Of a stretch of DNA of 64,000 nt, positions 18,044 to 26,798 are shown one piece after another. Position 1 is the first letter of the stretch; each line of letters begins with the position of its first letter. The DNA is from Rhodospirillaceae bacterium (lineage in GTDB: Bacteria > Pseudomonadota > Alphaproteobacteria > Rhodospirillales > UBA2165): the NCBI GenBank assembly GCA_947467145.1, contig CANIGJ010000011.1, positions 1-64,000 on the forward strand, written 5' to 3'. The notes under the pieces were generated by a model. It was not told the origin of the DNA. It worked only from the letters and a program-made list of their open reading frames with translations, and did not search any database. The position numbers were made by a program, and so were the translations under genes.

Positions 18044-19807
18044 TTACGCCATCACGTTGTTGCGGTCGTCCATTTTCTTGAGCTTCTGATTCGGCCCAAG
18101 CACGATTTCGTTATGCGGCGCGCCCGACGGAATCATCGGGAACACATTCTCACGCCGATCGACGACCATGTTGACGAACACCGGACCCGGCGTCGCCAGC
18201 ATCTTGGCGAGCGTCGCATCAACGTCGGCGACATCGTCGCAATAGATCGCGGTGAAGCCGAAGGCCTCGGCGAGCTTGATGTAATCCGCGCGGTTGGCGA
18301 GATCGCATTCCGATTCATGATTGGAATGGAACAGCTCCTGCCACTGGCGGATCATGCCGAGACGATCGTTGTTCAGATTGAGGATCTTCACCGGCAGCTT
18401 GTAGCGCGAGATGGTCGCCATCTCCTGCACGTTCATCAGCAGCGAGCCTTCGGACGTGACGCACACCACTGTCGATTCCGGATGCGCCACCTGCACGCCC
18501 ATGGCCGCCGGCACGCCATAGCCCATGGTGCCAAGCCCGCCCGAGGTCATCCAGCGGTTGGGTTCTTCGAAGCGGATGTACTGCGCGGTCCACATCTGAT
18601 GCTGACCGACGTCGGTCGTCACATAGTAGTCCGTACCCTTCAGCGCGTTCTGCAAACGCACCAAGGCATGCTGTGGCTTGATGAAATCCTTCTTCGGCTG
18701 ATCGAAGCCGAGGCAATCGATGCTGCGCCACTCCTCGATCTGCTTCCACCAAGCTTTGAGCGCCTTGGCATCGGCGGCTTTCTTTTTCTTCTTCCACAGC
18801 TTGATGATCGCGGCCAAGGCAAGGCCCGCATCGGCGATGATGGGGATATCGACCTGGACGTTCTTGTTGATCGACGACGGATCGATATCGATATGCACCT
18901 TCTTAGCATGCGGCGCGAAGGCATCGACCTTGCCGGTCACACGATCGTCGAAGCGCGCACCGACGTTAAACATCACGTCGCAATCGTGCATCGTCAGGTT
19001 CGCTTCGTAGGTGCCGTGCATGCCGGGCATGCCGATCCACTGCTTGTCGGCAGCCGGGAACGCACCCAGCGCCATCAGGGTCGTCGTGCACGGATAACCC
19101 GTGAGATGCACCAGCTCGGCCAGCAGCTTCGAAGCTTCGGGCCCCGAATTGATGATGCCGCCTCCGGCATAGATGATCGGCTTCTTCGCCGACGCCAGCA
19201 GTTCGACGGCTTCTTCGATCTTCGCCATATCGGGCTCGATACGCGGCACATAATTGCGCGGCGTCACATTCTCCGGACCCATGTAAGGACCCATGCCGAG
19301 AATGACGTCTTTGGGAATGTCCACGAGCACGGGACCGGGGCGGCCATGCGTCGCCACATAAAACGCCTCGTGCAGCACGCGCGCGAGATCATTGGCCGAG
19401 CGCACGAGATAATTATGTTTGGTGGCGGCGCGTGTGATACCGGTGGTGTCGGCTTCCTGGAACGCATCGTTGCCGATGAGCGTGCTGACCACCTGCCCGG
19501 TGATCACCACCAGCGGGATCGAATCCATCATCGCATCGACCAGACCGGTCACCGTGTTGGTCGCACCGGGACCCGAAGTCACCAGGACCACGCCCGGCTT
19601 GCCGGTGGAGCGCGCATAACCTTCGGCGGCATGCATGGCGCCCTGCTCGTGGCCCACCAGGATGTGGCGCAGGCGGTTCTGCAGATAGAGGCGATCGTAG
19701 AGCGGCAAGGTGACACCGCCCGGATAGCCGAAAATGACGTCGACGTCCTGATCGGCCAGGGCCTTCAGGATGATATCGCCGCCTATGAATTGCTGTTCGG
19801 CCATCAT
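18044..19807 (-). CDS. ilvI: Acetolactate synthase large (catalytic) subunit
   Basis: A 587-residue ThDP enzyme making acetolactate from pyruvate. The N-terminal domain has the catalytic-Glu region (FGYPGGVTLPLYDRL ... HILVGHEQGAMHAAEGYAR). The central FAD-binding domain and C-terminal ThDP domain follow. The usual ThDP motif G-D-G reads S452-E-G here (VTSEGSLLMNVQEM), with the N-N partner in LNLNNDRLGMIRQWQ. Alphaproteobacterial enzymes often vary this motif (for example GEAS), so the subunit is probably active. It lies between miaA and ilvN on the same strand. Confidence 0.96.
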   Translation of the reverse strand: MMAEQQFIGGDIILKALADQDVDVIFGYPGGVTLPLYDRLYLQNRLRHILVGHEQGAMHAAEGYARSTGKPGVVLVTSGPGATNTVTGLVDAMMDSIPLVVITGQVVSTLIGNDAFQEADTTGITRAATKHNYLVRSANDLARVLHEAFYVATHGRPGPVLVDIPKDVILGMGPYMGPENVTPRNYVPRIEPDMAKIEEAVELLASAKKPIIYAGGGIINSGPEASKLLAELVHLTGYPCTTTLMALGAFPAADKQWIGMPGMHGTYEANLTMHDCDVMFNVGARFDDRVTGKVDAFAPHAKKVHIDIDPSSINKNVQVDIPIIADAGLALAAIIKLWKKKKKAADAKALKAWWKQIEEWRSIDCLGFDQPKKDFIKPQHALVRLQNALKGTDYYVTTDVGQHQMWTAQYIRFEEPNRWMTSGGLGTMGYGVPAAMGVQVAHPESTVVCVTSEGSLLMNVQEMATISRYKLPVKILNLNNDRLGMIRQWQELFHSNHESECDLANRADYIKLAEAFGFTAIYCDDVADVDATLAKMLATPGPVFVNMVVDRRENVFPMIPSGAPHNEIVLGPNQKLKKMDDRNNVMA

Positions 19808-19870
19808 ACGACTCCAAATCTTCCGCAGTTTTCCGGGCTTTTCCGGCGAGAAGGCGCGGAACCTACCGGC

Positions 19871-20812
19871 TTAAATGTGCGTGGTCAACATGAAATCGCG
19901 AATTTTCGGAAAGATTTCACTGGCCAGACTTTCCGAAAATTGCGCATTTACCCGCTCGGCCGACACGATTTGGGTGCGAAACCAGGTCGATTGGCGCTTG
20001 GCGAAGTGCCGGGTGGCAAGCTTGGCGGCCTTGGCGGCCTCGGCGAGCGCGATTTCGCCCGCCAGATGGTGCAGCAGTTCGGGCACACCCAGCGCCTTCA
20101 TGGCCGGCAGGATGGGATCGAGGTTGAGGGCTGCCAGCGCCCTCGCCTCGTCCAGCCCACCGTGGGCCAGCATGGCATCGAAGCGCGCATCGCAGGCCGC
20201 GTTCAGGGCATCGCGTGGCGGTTCGAGCACGATGGTGAAGAAGGCGGCATCCGGCACCGGCGACAGCGCGGGTTCGCTTTGCCAAGCGGTCAAGGTGCGA
20301 CCCGTGGCCAGCCAGACCTCGTAGGCGCGCGTCACGCGCTGGGTGTCGCTGACGCGCAGGCGCGCCGCAGCCACGGGATCGATGGTGGCCAGCTCGGCGT
20401 GGAAGGCTGCCGGGCCTAGTTGCGTATGCCGCGCCATCGCATCGTTGCGCACGCCCGACGGCACCACCGGCATGGTGCTCAGACCCTCGGTCAGCGCCTT
20501 GATGTAAAAGCCGGTGCCGCCGACCAGGATCGGCAGACGGCCCGCCGTCCAGGCCTCGCCAATGGCCGCCGCCGCCAACGTGGCCCATTGGCCGGCCGAG
20601 CAACGCTCCGCCGCACTCATGACGCCGTAGAGCCGATGTGGGACCAGAGCCTCGTCCGCCGCGCTGGGCCGCGCCGTCAGCACCGACAATTCGCGGTAGA
20701 CCTGCATGGAATCGGCATTGATCACCGTGCCGGCGAATTCGCGCGCGCATGCGAGGGCGAGACCGGATTTCCCGCTCGCGGTTGGACCAGCGATGATGAG
20801 GACGGGTTGCAT
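19871..20812 (-). CDS. miaA: tRNA dimethylallyltransferase
   Basis: A 313-residue MiaA, which adds the isopentenyl group to A37 of tRNAs reading codons that start with U. The N-terminal P-loop GPTASGKSGLALACA (residues 9-23) and the following INADSMQVYREL are diagnostic. VGGTGFYIKAL marks the dimethylallyl-pyrophosphate site and the C-terminus has FAKRQSTWFR. The open frame extends far upstream, but that part is the antisense of the neighbouring oxidoreductase, so I chose the ATG at 20812. It is upstream of ilvI by 63 bases, the usual alphaproteobacterial arrangement. Confidence 0.95.
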   Translation of the reverse strand: MQPVLIIAGPTASGKSGLALACAREFAGTVINADSMQVYRELSVLTARPSAADEALVPHRLYGVMSAAERCSAGQWATLAAAAIGEAWTAGRLPILVGGTGFYIKALTEGLSTMPVVPSGVRNDAMARHTQLGPAAFHAELATIDPVAAARLRVSDTQRVTRAYEVWLATGRTLTAWQSEPALSPVPDAAFFTIVLEPPRDALNAACDARFDAMLAHGGLDEARALAALNLDPILPAMKALGVPELLHHLAGEIALAEAAKAAKLATRHFAKRQSTWFRTQIVSAERVNAQFSESLASEIFPKIRDFMLTTHI

Positions 20813-20864
20813 GGTTGAAGCCGGGATGCCTAGAGTCCGGGCAATATAACGAGGGGGCGAAACA

Positions 20865-21791
20865 ATGAAAGCAGTGCTGTTCGACACATTCGGCGGACCC
20901 GAGGTTCTGCAGGTGCGCGATATCCCCGAACCGGTGCCCGCCGAGGGCGAGGTCCTGGTCGAGATCCATTCCAGCAGCATCAATCCGGCCGATTGCCATG
21001 TGCGCCGCGGTGCCCGCCAGAACATCGTCGAGACGAAATTCCCGATCCGCCTGGGCCGCGATATCTCCGGCATCGTCAAGAAGGTCGGCGCCGGTGTCAC
21101 CGATCTGAAGGTCGGCGACGCAGTCTTCGCCGTCACCGAGCAGGGCAAAGACGGCGCCAATGCCGAAGCCATCACCATCAAGGCCAGCATCTGCGCGAAG
21201 AAGCCTGATTTCCTGAGCCATAACGAAGCCGCCGCCCTTGCCCTCATCGGTCTCACCGCGCTGGTGTCGATCGAAGACACCATCAAGCTCAAGAAGGGCG
21301 AAAGCATTCTGATCCAGGGCGGCGCCGGCGGCGTCGGCGGCTATGCCGTGCCGCTCTGCAAACATATCGGCGCGAAGGTCTATGCGACGGCCAGCGCCAA
21401 CAACCACGATTACCTCAAATCGCTCGGCGCCGATGTCGTCATCGATTACAACAAGGACGACTTCACCAAGATCGCAACCAACATGGATGCGGTGTTCGAC
21501 ACGGTCGGCGGCAAGGTGCAGTCGCGCAGTTTCGACTCGCTGAAAGTCGGCGGACGTCTCGCCTGGGTCGCGGCCGGCGAAGCCGATTTCAAGGTGCCCG
21601 AGGGCAAGATCATCGTGCGACCCAACGTCGCGCGCGACCGCCCGCATCTCGAGCGTATCGCCGAGCTGGCCAAATCCGGTGCGATCAAGGCGCCGCCGAT
21701 GCAGGTCCTGAAGCTCGAGGATATCCGCAAGGCGCACGAATTGAGCGAAAGCCGCCACGTGCGTGGTAAACTGGTGATCCAAGTACGTTAA
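20865..21791 (+). CDS. Quinone oxidoreductase-like zinc-independent MDR protein
   Basis: A 308-residue medium-chain reductase. The N-terminal GroES-like domain (KAVLFDTFGGPEVLQVRDIPEPVPAEGEVLVEI) lacks the catalytic-zinc cysteines of alcohol dehydrogenases. The Rossmann domain has GGAGGVGGYAVPLCKHIGAKVYATA with D-V-V-I-D-Y-N behind it. It is most like NADPH:quinone oxidoreductases or enoyl reductases acting on soluble electrophiles. It is divergent from miaA with 52 bases between, and followed at 15 bases by the isochorismatase-like gene, so the two probably form an operon. Confidence 0.88.
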   Translation: MKAVLFDTFGGPEVLQVRDIPEPVPAEGEVLVEIHSSSINPADCHVRRGARQNIVETKFPIRLGRDISGIVKKVGAGVTDLKVGDAVFAVTEQGKDGANAEAITIKASICAKKPDFLSHNEAAALALIGLTALVSIEDTIKLKKGESILIQGGAGGVGGYAVPLCKHIGAKVYATASANNHDYLKSLGADVVIDYNKDDFTKIATNMDAVFDTVGGKVQSRSFDSLKVGGRLAWVAAGEADFKVPEGKIIVRPNVARDRPHLERIAELAKSGAIKAPPMQVLKLEDIRKAHELSESRHVRGKLVIQVR

Positions 21792-21806
21792 AGAGGAGGA
21801 CGCAGC

Positions 21807-22508
21807 ATGCAGACCTTCACCATCACGCCGGACCTTGAAGCCCATTTGATGAAGCGCCGCGGCATGGTGCATCCGTTCCAGCGCCTCGACGCGGCGAAAA
21901 GCGCGTTCATCGTCGTCGACATGCAGAAATATTTCATGACCAACGGCGAGCCCGGCTGCACGCCGCCGGCACGCGACATCGTGCCCAACATCAACCGCCT
22001 CGCCGCCGAAATGCGCGCACGCGGCGGCCTGGTCGTGTGGATCCAGACCGAAGCCAAAGCCGAAACGCCGGTCGATTGGGCGAACCTGTATGAATCCTAC
22101 ACGCCGGAAGCCAAAGCCAAGCGTCAGAGCAATCTCGGCAAAAACGGTTCGGGCTTTCCGCTGTGGGATGCGCTCAAGGTCGAGGCCGGTGACGAGACCG
22201 TCATCAAGACGCGCTATAGCGCCTTCATCCAAGGTTCGTCCAACCTCGACGCGGTGCTGAAGAAACATGGCATCGATACCATCCTGATCGGCGGCACGGT
22301 GACGAATGTGTGCTGCGAATCCACCGCGCGCGACGGCATGATGCTCGGCTATCGCACGGTGATGGTCGCCGATTGCAACGCTGCGTCGAACCAGGAAAAC
22401 CACCAAAGTTCCCTCGCCGGTTTCCTCTCCATCTTCGGCGATGTGCAGACGACCGACCAGACCATCGCGAATTTGGCCAAAAATTCGAAGAAGGTCGCAG
22501 CGGAATAA
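21807..22508 (+). CDS. Isochorismatase-like cysteine hydrolase
   Basis: A 233-residue member of the cysteine-hydrolase fold. The catalytic triad positions are recognisable: Asp in FIVVDMQKYF, Lys in the middle region around KTRYSAFIQGS, and Cys in IGGTVTNVCCESTARDG. This group splits amides or C-O bonds (N-carbamoylsarcosine amidase, nicotinamidase, ureidoacrylate hydrolase). The substrate cannot be read from the sequence. GAGGAGG precedes the start, 15 bases behind the oxidoreductase. Confidence 0.88.
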   Translation: MQTFTITPDLEAHLMKRRGMVHPFQRLDAAKSAFIVVDMQKYFMTNGEPGCTPPARDIVPNINRLAAEMRARGGLVVWIQTEAKAETPVDWANLYESYTPEAKAKRQSNLGKNGSGFPLWDALKVEAGDETVIKTRYSAFIQGSSNLDAVLKKHGIDTILIGGTVTNVCCESTARDGMMLGYRTVMVADCNAASNQENHQSSLAGFLSIFGDVQTTDQTIANLAKNSKKVAAE

Positions 22509-22730
22509 ACCGCGCGGTTCGTATCGACATTTATCGACATCGATAGGCCAAAATCGACATTTATCGACATTTCGTGTCGAGAAATGTCGGCGGCCGGTCA
22601 CGCGCCAAGCCGCCTTTGTTCAGCCGTGCGGTGGATTTGCCTATCCGTTAAACGCGATATCGACATCGATATTGTCTCGCCCCAAAACTAGAGGCGCGAG
22701 ATAGGCAGGCGACGGGCGAAATTCAAGCCT
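22509..22730. other. Convergent intergenic region with ATCGACAT repeats
   Basis: The region lies between the 3' ends of the isochorismatase-like gene and the DUF1015 gene. It holds the repeats listed next and a further palindrome ATATCGACATCGATAT at 22657-22672. All are built from the word ATCGACAT. No gene is visible. Confidence 0.6.
22523..22589. repeat. Tandem ATCGACAT repeats ending in a hairpin
   Basis: The 18-base unit ATCGACATTTATCGACAT occurs twice (22523-22540 and 22553-22570) with a 30-base period. The last half-unit starts a 9-bp inverted repeat (CGACATTTC, loop GTGTCGA, GAAATGTCG; 22565-22589) that can form a hairpin. Its place between two convergent 3' ends suits a bidirectional terminator, but the repeated words look more like protein-binding sites. 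Confidence 0.7.
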
Positions 22731-23978
22731 TCACTTCAGCGGCAGCGAGACCATCCCGTCGGCGAGCTTCGGTTCGAACCAGGTGCTCTTGGGCGGCATG
22801 ACCGCTTCGTCGTCGGCGACGGCGCGCAGATCGGCGATCGACGTCGCGAACAACGCAAACGCCACCGCACCCTTGCCGCTATCGACGCGCTTTTCCAGTT
22901 CCGCCATGCCGCGAATACCGCCGACGAAATCGATGCGCGGATCAACGCGCGGATCGCCGATGCCGAGGATGGGACCCAGCAGGTTGTCCTGCAGCAAGCT
23001 GACATCGAGACGCGCGACCGGCGACAGGTTTGCCGCTGGCGCGGTCTTAAAGGCCAACGAATACCACTTGCCGCCGAGATACATGCCGAAGGTGCGGGCC
23101 TGAATCGGCTTGGCAGCACTCGATGCCGGCGTAATCGTGAATGTTGCTTCGAGCTTTTTGACGAACGCATCCGGCGTGAGGCCGTTCAGGTCCTTCACGA
23201 CGCGATTGTAATCGTAGATGCGGACTTCATCGCCCGGGAAGCTGACGATCAGGAACGAGTTATACAGCTCGTCGCCGCGATGGTTCGGGTTCGCATCGCG
23301 CTGCGCTTTGCGCACGCGCGCTGCCGCCGCCGAACGATGGTGCCCATCGGCGATATAGATGACGCCGAGCGCTTGGAACGCATCGGTCACCGCACCGCAC
23401 GCGGCCGGATCGGACACGACCCAGAGCGAATGTTTGGTGCCGCCCGGACCGGCGACGGCATAAGCCGGCGGGGTCGCGGTGGCCGCATCGATGACGCGCT
23501 TCAATGCGGGATGCGGCTCGTGGAAGCAGAAGACGGGTCCCGTATGGCCCTCGACCGCCAGAATCTGCGCGACACGATCGTCTTCCTTATCGGGACGGGT
23601 ATGTTCGTGGCGGCGGATCAGGTTGGCTTCGTAGGCATCGACCGAACCGGCGGCAACGATGCCGGTCTGCACATGCGCGCCCATCTCGGCGCGATAGACG
23701 TAATAGCACGGCCCCGCGTCGCGCTTGATCGTACCGGCGGCGAGGAAGGCATGCATGTTCTCGGCCGCCTTGGCATAGACCTCAGGCGCATGCACATCGG
23801 TGCCGGCCGGCAGATCGATCTCGGGCTTGGAGATATGCAGGAAGCTCCATTTCTTGCCGGCGGCCAGCGCCCGCGCCTCGTCGCTGTCGAGCACGTCATA
23901 GGGCGGAGCGGCAACTTCGGCTGCCAGTTGGGGAACAGGGCGCAGCCCCGCGAAGGGGCGGACGATTTGACCGGTCAT
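22731..23978 (-). CDS. DUF1015 family protein
   Basis: A 415-residue cytosolic protein of the DUF1015 family. The family signatures are the N-terminal VRPFAGLRPVPQLAAEVAAPPYDVL, the RHEHTRPDKEDDR motif near residue 140, and the YIADGHHRSAAA motif near residue 230. Many relatives lie next to serine or phosphoserine genes, but the biochemical role is not established. Here its neighbours are the degP-like protease gene (25 bases upstream on the same strand) and convergent metabolic genes, so no pathway can be assigned. Confidence 0.9.
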   Translation of the reverse strand: MTGQIVRPFAGLRPVPQLAAEVAAPPYDVLDSDEARALAAGKKWSFLHISKPEIDLPAGTDVHAPEVYAKAAENMHAFLAAGTIKRDAGPCYYVYRAEMGAHVQTGIVAAGSVDAYEANLIRRHEHTRPDKEDDRVAQILAVEGHTGPVFCFHEPHPALKRVIDAATATPPAYAVAGPGGTKHSLWVVSDPAACGAVTDAFQALGVIYIADGHHRSAAAARVRKAQRDANPNHRGDELYNSFLIVSFPGDEVRIYDYNRVVKDLNGLTPDAFVKKLEATFTITPASSAAKPIQARTFGMYLGGKWYSLAFKTAPAANLSPVARLDVSLLQDNLLGPILGIGDPRVDPRIDFVGGIRGMAELEKRVDSGKGAVAFALFATSIADLRAVADDEAVMPPKSTWFEPKLADGMVSLPLK

Positions 23979-24003
23979 CGGATACTTTCGATTTTGTGTG
24001 GGG

Positions 24004-25497
24004 TTAGCCGATCTGCAAGGCGACGAAGCGCAGGCCGCCCTGGCCTTCGACGAGCAGAAGCACGGACTTACGATTGCGCTCGCGCGCCTCGTCCACCTTC
24101 TTCTTCACGTCGCCGGGCGCGTGCACCTCTTCCTGGCTGATCTCGACGATCACGTCGCCGGGCTTCAGGCCTTTTTCAGCTGCCACGCCGTCGGTCTCGA
24201 CCGTGGTGATCAACACACCCTTGGTCGTGTCCTTGAGCTTGTATTTGGTGCGTGCCTTACCGTCGAGGGTGGCGACGCTGAGCCCCAAGCCCTTGATCGC
24301 CAGTTCTTCACCCTTGTCGCCCGGCGTATCGGAGCCGGAATCGTTGAGCGAGGCGACCTCTTCCTGCAACTCGCCGACATTGACCTTGGTCTTCTCGCGT
24401 TTGCCGTCGCGCCAATATTCGACATCGACGTCGCGGCCGATCTCGGTCTCGGCGACTAGGCGCGGCAAAGTCGTCATGTTGGTGACGTCCTTGTTGTCGA
24501 ACTTCAACACGACGTCGCCGGATTTGATCTTCGCTTTCTCAGCCGGGCTGCCGTCGGTAACGGAAGCGATGAGCGCACCCTGCGCTTTGCCAAGGCGCAG
24601 GCTTTCGGCGATCTCGTCGGTGACGCGCTGGATGCGCACGCCGAGCCAGCCGCGCCGCGCCTTGCCGAATTTCTGCAACTGATCGATGACGTTCTTGGCC
24701 GTCGAGGTCGGCACGGCGAAGCCGATACCGATGGAGGCACCGGTCGGCGAATAGATGGCCGTGTTGATGCCGACAACCTCGCCGTTCATGTTGAACAGCG
24801 GACCGCCCGAATTGCCGCGATTGATAGCGGCGTCGGTCTGGATGAAATCGTCGTACGGGCCGGACTGGATGTTGCGGCCGCGCGCCGACACGATGCCGGC
24901 GGTCACCGAGCCGCCGAAGCCGAAGGGATTGCCGATCGCGAGCACCCAATCGCCGACGCGCGCGGTTTCGGAATCGCCGAACTTCACCGACGGCAGCGCC
25001 TGTTTCGATTCGACCTTGAGCACGGCGAGATCGGTTTTCGGATCGCGGCCCAACACGGTGGCGATCAGGCGGGTATCATCCTGCAAGATGACGGTGATTT
25101 CCTCGGCGCCGTCGATGACGTGGTTATTGGTGACGACGATGCCCTTGGGATCGATGATGAAGCCGGAGCCCAGCGACGTCGCGCGACGCTGCTGCTGTTG
25201 ACCCTGCGGACGCGAACGATCGAAGAAGTCGCGGAAGAATTCCTCGAACGGCGAGCCCGGCGGCAGCTGCGGCAGTTCGGCGGCGCCACCGCGCCCGGCC
25301 GCGACGACCGACGTCGTCGAGATATTGACGACCGCCGGTAACAACGCCTTCGACAGGTCGGCGAAACTTTCCGGCGTGCCCCGCGCATCGACCGGGATCG
25401 CAACCCCCGCCGCAGCGACCAGAACGAAGGATGCAACGACGGCAGACCGCGCCCAGGAGTGTCCCGTGGAGCGCACAAGCCAATTCCTCACCATCAA
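24004..25497 (-). CDS. degP: Periplasmic Do/DegP-like serine protease
   Basis: A 497-residue HtrA-family protease. The signal sequence covers residues 1-38 (hydrophobic SAVVASFVLVAAAGVAI, then VDARG). The trypsin-like domain has catalytic His126 (TNNHVIDG), Asp156 (KTDLAVLKV) and Ser230 (NRGNSGGPLFN), so it is complete. A Gln/Arg-rich loop (RPQGQQQQRRA) resembles the LA loop. Two PDZ domains follow (from about 270 with GWLGVRIQ, and about 400-490). It degrades or refolds damaged envelope proteins. It lies downstream of hflKC and DUF2065, a common grouping of membrane quality control genes. Confidence 0.95.
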   Translation of the reverse strand: MMVRNWLVRSTGHSWARSAVVASFVLVAAAGVAIPVDARGTPESFADLSKALLPAVVNISTTSVVAAGRGGAAELPQLPPGSPFEEFFRDFFDRSRPQGQQQQRRATSLGSGFIIDPKGIVVTNNHVIDGAEEITVILQDDTRLIATVLGRDPKTDLAVLKVESKQALPSVKFGDSETARVGDWVLAIGNPFGFGGSVTAGIVSARGRNIQSGPYDDFIQTDAAINRGNSGGPLFNMNGEVVGINTAIYSPTGASIGIGFAVPTSTAKNVIDQLQKFGKARRGWLGVRIQRVTDEIAESLRLGKAQGALIASVTDGSPAEKAKIKSGDVVLKFDNKDVTNMTTLPRLVAETEIGRDVDVEYWRDGKREKTKVNVGELQEEVASLNDSGSDTPGDKGEELAIKGLGLSVATLDGKARTKYKLKDTTKGVLITTVETDGVAAEKGLKPGDVIVEISQEEVHAPGDVKKKVDEARERNRKSVLLLVEGQGGLRFVALQIG

Positions 25498-25673
25498 TAT
25501 TCCCGCCTCAAATAAGGTCCGCCCACGAGGGATACTATCGGATCACACTCTATATGGTGACACTATACAAAACGATTGGGGAAACTTCACCACCGCCGCA
25601 GCCCCCAAAAGGGGACAATTTTTCGGACTGCCGGCCCCGGCGGGATTTTAGTGATGCCCTGCCGGGCGGGCAG
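25498..25673. promoter_or_regulatory. degP upstream region
   Basis: A 176-base gap between DUF2065 and degP. It contains the AT-rich stretch ACTCTATATGGTGACACTATAC at about 25548-25569, where a promoter could lie. I see no clear heat-shock consensus. The gap suggests degP has its own promoter rather than depending on hflKC. Confidence 0.4.
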
Positions 25674-25874
25674 TCAAAAGTTCAAGACGGCCCAAACCAG
25701 GGCGACCCCGGCAACGGCCGCGACCAGCCCGCCGATCCGCAGGTTGTTTTCCGGCTGGTCCAGGGCGCGCGCGATGACGCGCCGCATGGCGGCGGGAAAC
25801 AGCGCATAAAGGGCACCTTCCAGCGCAATGGCCAGGCCAAGGGCCAAACCCAGCGACGTCAATAGATCGTCCAT
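25674..25874 (-). CDS. DUF2065 family small membrane protein
   Basis: A 66-residue protein with two transmembrane helices (about residues 4-27 and 47-65) separated by the conserved loop PAAMRRVIARALDQPENNLRIGG. Length, topology and the hflC-adjacent position match DUF2065 (YjeT-like). It may be a small accessory of the HflKC complex; its function is unknown. Confidence 0.9.
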   Translation of the reverse strand: MDDLLTSLGLALGLAIALEGALYALFPAAMRRVIARALDQPENNLRIGGLVAAVAGVALVWAVLNF

Positions 25875-25898
25875 CGAGCGTACAGCCCGGCGGACGGC

Positions 25899-26798
25899 CT
25901 AGCGCGGTGCAGCCGCCGGGGCGCCGGCGCCCTGACCGCCGATATCGCCGAAGAAGCGGAAGAAGTCGCCGTCCGGCGCGCCGACATAGGTCGTGGTGTC
26001 GCCCTTCAACCCTTCGGTCAGCGAACGCATCGAATCCCAGAAGAAGTAGAAATCGGGATCCTGGCCATACGCCTGGTTGTAGATGCGCTGGGCTTCGCCA
26101 TCGCCTTCACCGCGCAGTTTCTGACCCGACCGTTGCGCTTCGGCGCGCACGATGGTCGCGCGCCGTTCGGCATCGGTGCGGATACGCTGGGCATCGGCGG
26201 CACCCTCGGCACGAATGCCGCGCGCTTCCTGTTCGCGCTGCGTCTGCATGCGGCGCGAAATGGCGAGGCTGTTTTCTTCGGGCAGATCGAGACGACGGAT
26301 CCGCACGTCGAGCACTTTGACGCCGAATTCGGCGGCCTGCACGGCCGTGCGCTGCGCGATGATCGCCATCAGGCGGCCACGCTCAGGCGTCAGCAGGGTC
26401 TGGAACTCGGCATCGCCGAACACCGCACGGATCTGTGCGTTGATGATCTGACCCAGGCGCTGCTCCATGCCGAATTCATTGCTGACGCGGTTGAAGAATT
26501 CGAGCGGGTTGACGATCTGGTAACGCGCGAAGGCGTCGACGACGACCTGCTTTTGATCCTTCGTCGGCACTTCTTCGGCGCGGGCGTCGAAATCGAGCAC
26601 GCGTTTGTCGAAACGCACGACGTCTTCGATCATCGGGAGCTTGAACTGCAGGCCGGCTTCGCTGACGACGCGACGCGGCTCGCCCAGGCGCGTGACCAGC
26701 GCCTGTTCGCGTTCCGAGATCGTGAACATGCTGCCGAACAGGCCGAAGACGATGGCCAGGCCAAGGACGCCGAGGGCAATCAGGGCTCCGTTTCTCAT
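25899..26798 (-). CDS. hflC: HflC, FtsH-protease modulator
   Basis: A 299-residue inner-membrane SPFH/prohibitin-type protein that forms the HflKC cage around FtsH. One N-terminal transmembrane helix (residues 5-25) is followed by the SPFH domain (ISEREQALVTRLGEPRRVV ...) and a long Ala/Arg/Glu-rich helix (MQTQREQEARGIRAEGAADAQRIRTDAERRATIVRAEAQR). The YFFWDSMRS region and a Gly/Ala-rich tail close it. The start overlaps the hflK stop by 4 bases. Confidence 0.97.
   Translation of the reverse strand: MRNGALIALGVLGLAIVFGLFGSMFTISEREQALVTRLGEPRRVVSEAGLQFKLPMIEDVVRFDKRVLDFDARAEEVPTKDQKQVVVDAFARYQIVNPLEFFNRVSNEFGMEQRLGQIINAQIRAVFGDAEFQTLLTPERGRLMAIIAQRTAVQAAEFGVKVLDVRIRRLDLPEENSLAISRRMQTQREQEARGIRAEGAADAQRIRTDAERRATIVRAEAQRSGQKLRGEGDGEAQRIYNQAYGQDPDFYFFWDSMRSLTEGLKGDTTTYVGAPDGDFFRFFGDIGGQGAGAPAAAPR

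Noticed and set aside
17669..20419. 916-codon open frame on the plus strand
   Set aside because: It is antisense to ilvN, ilvI and miaA, whose motifs are clear. The His/Arg/Asp-rich composition is typical of GC-rich shadow frames.
22523..22589. Possible CRISPR array
   Set aside because: Only two 18-bp units with a 12-base gap and no cas genes, so the spacing is wrong for CRISPR.
19917..22601. 894-codon open frame on the minus strand
   Set aside because: It runs antisense through the oxidoreductase and isochorismatase-like genes and out of frame through miaA. It has no recognisable domain.
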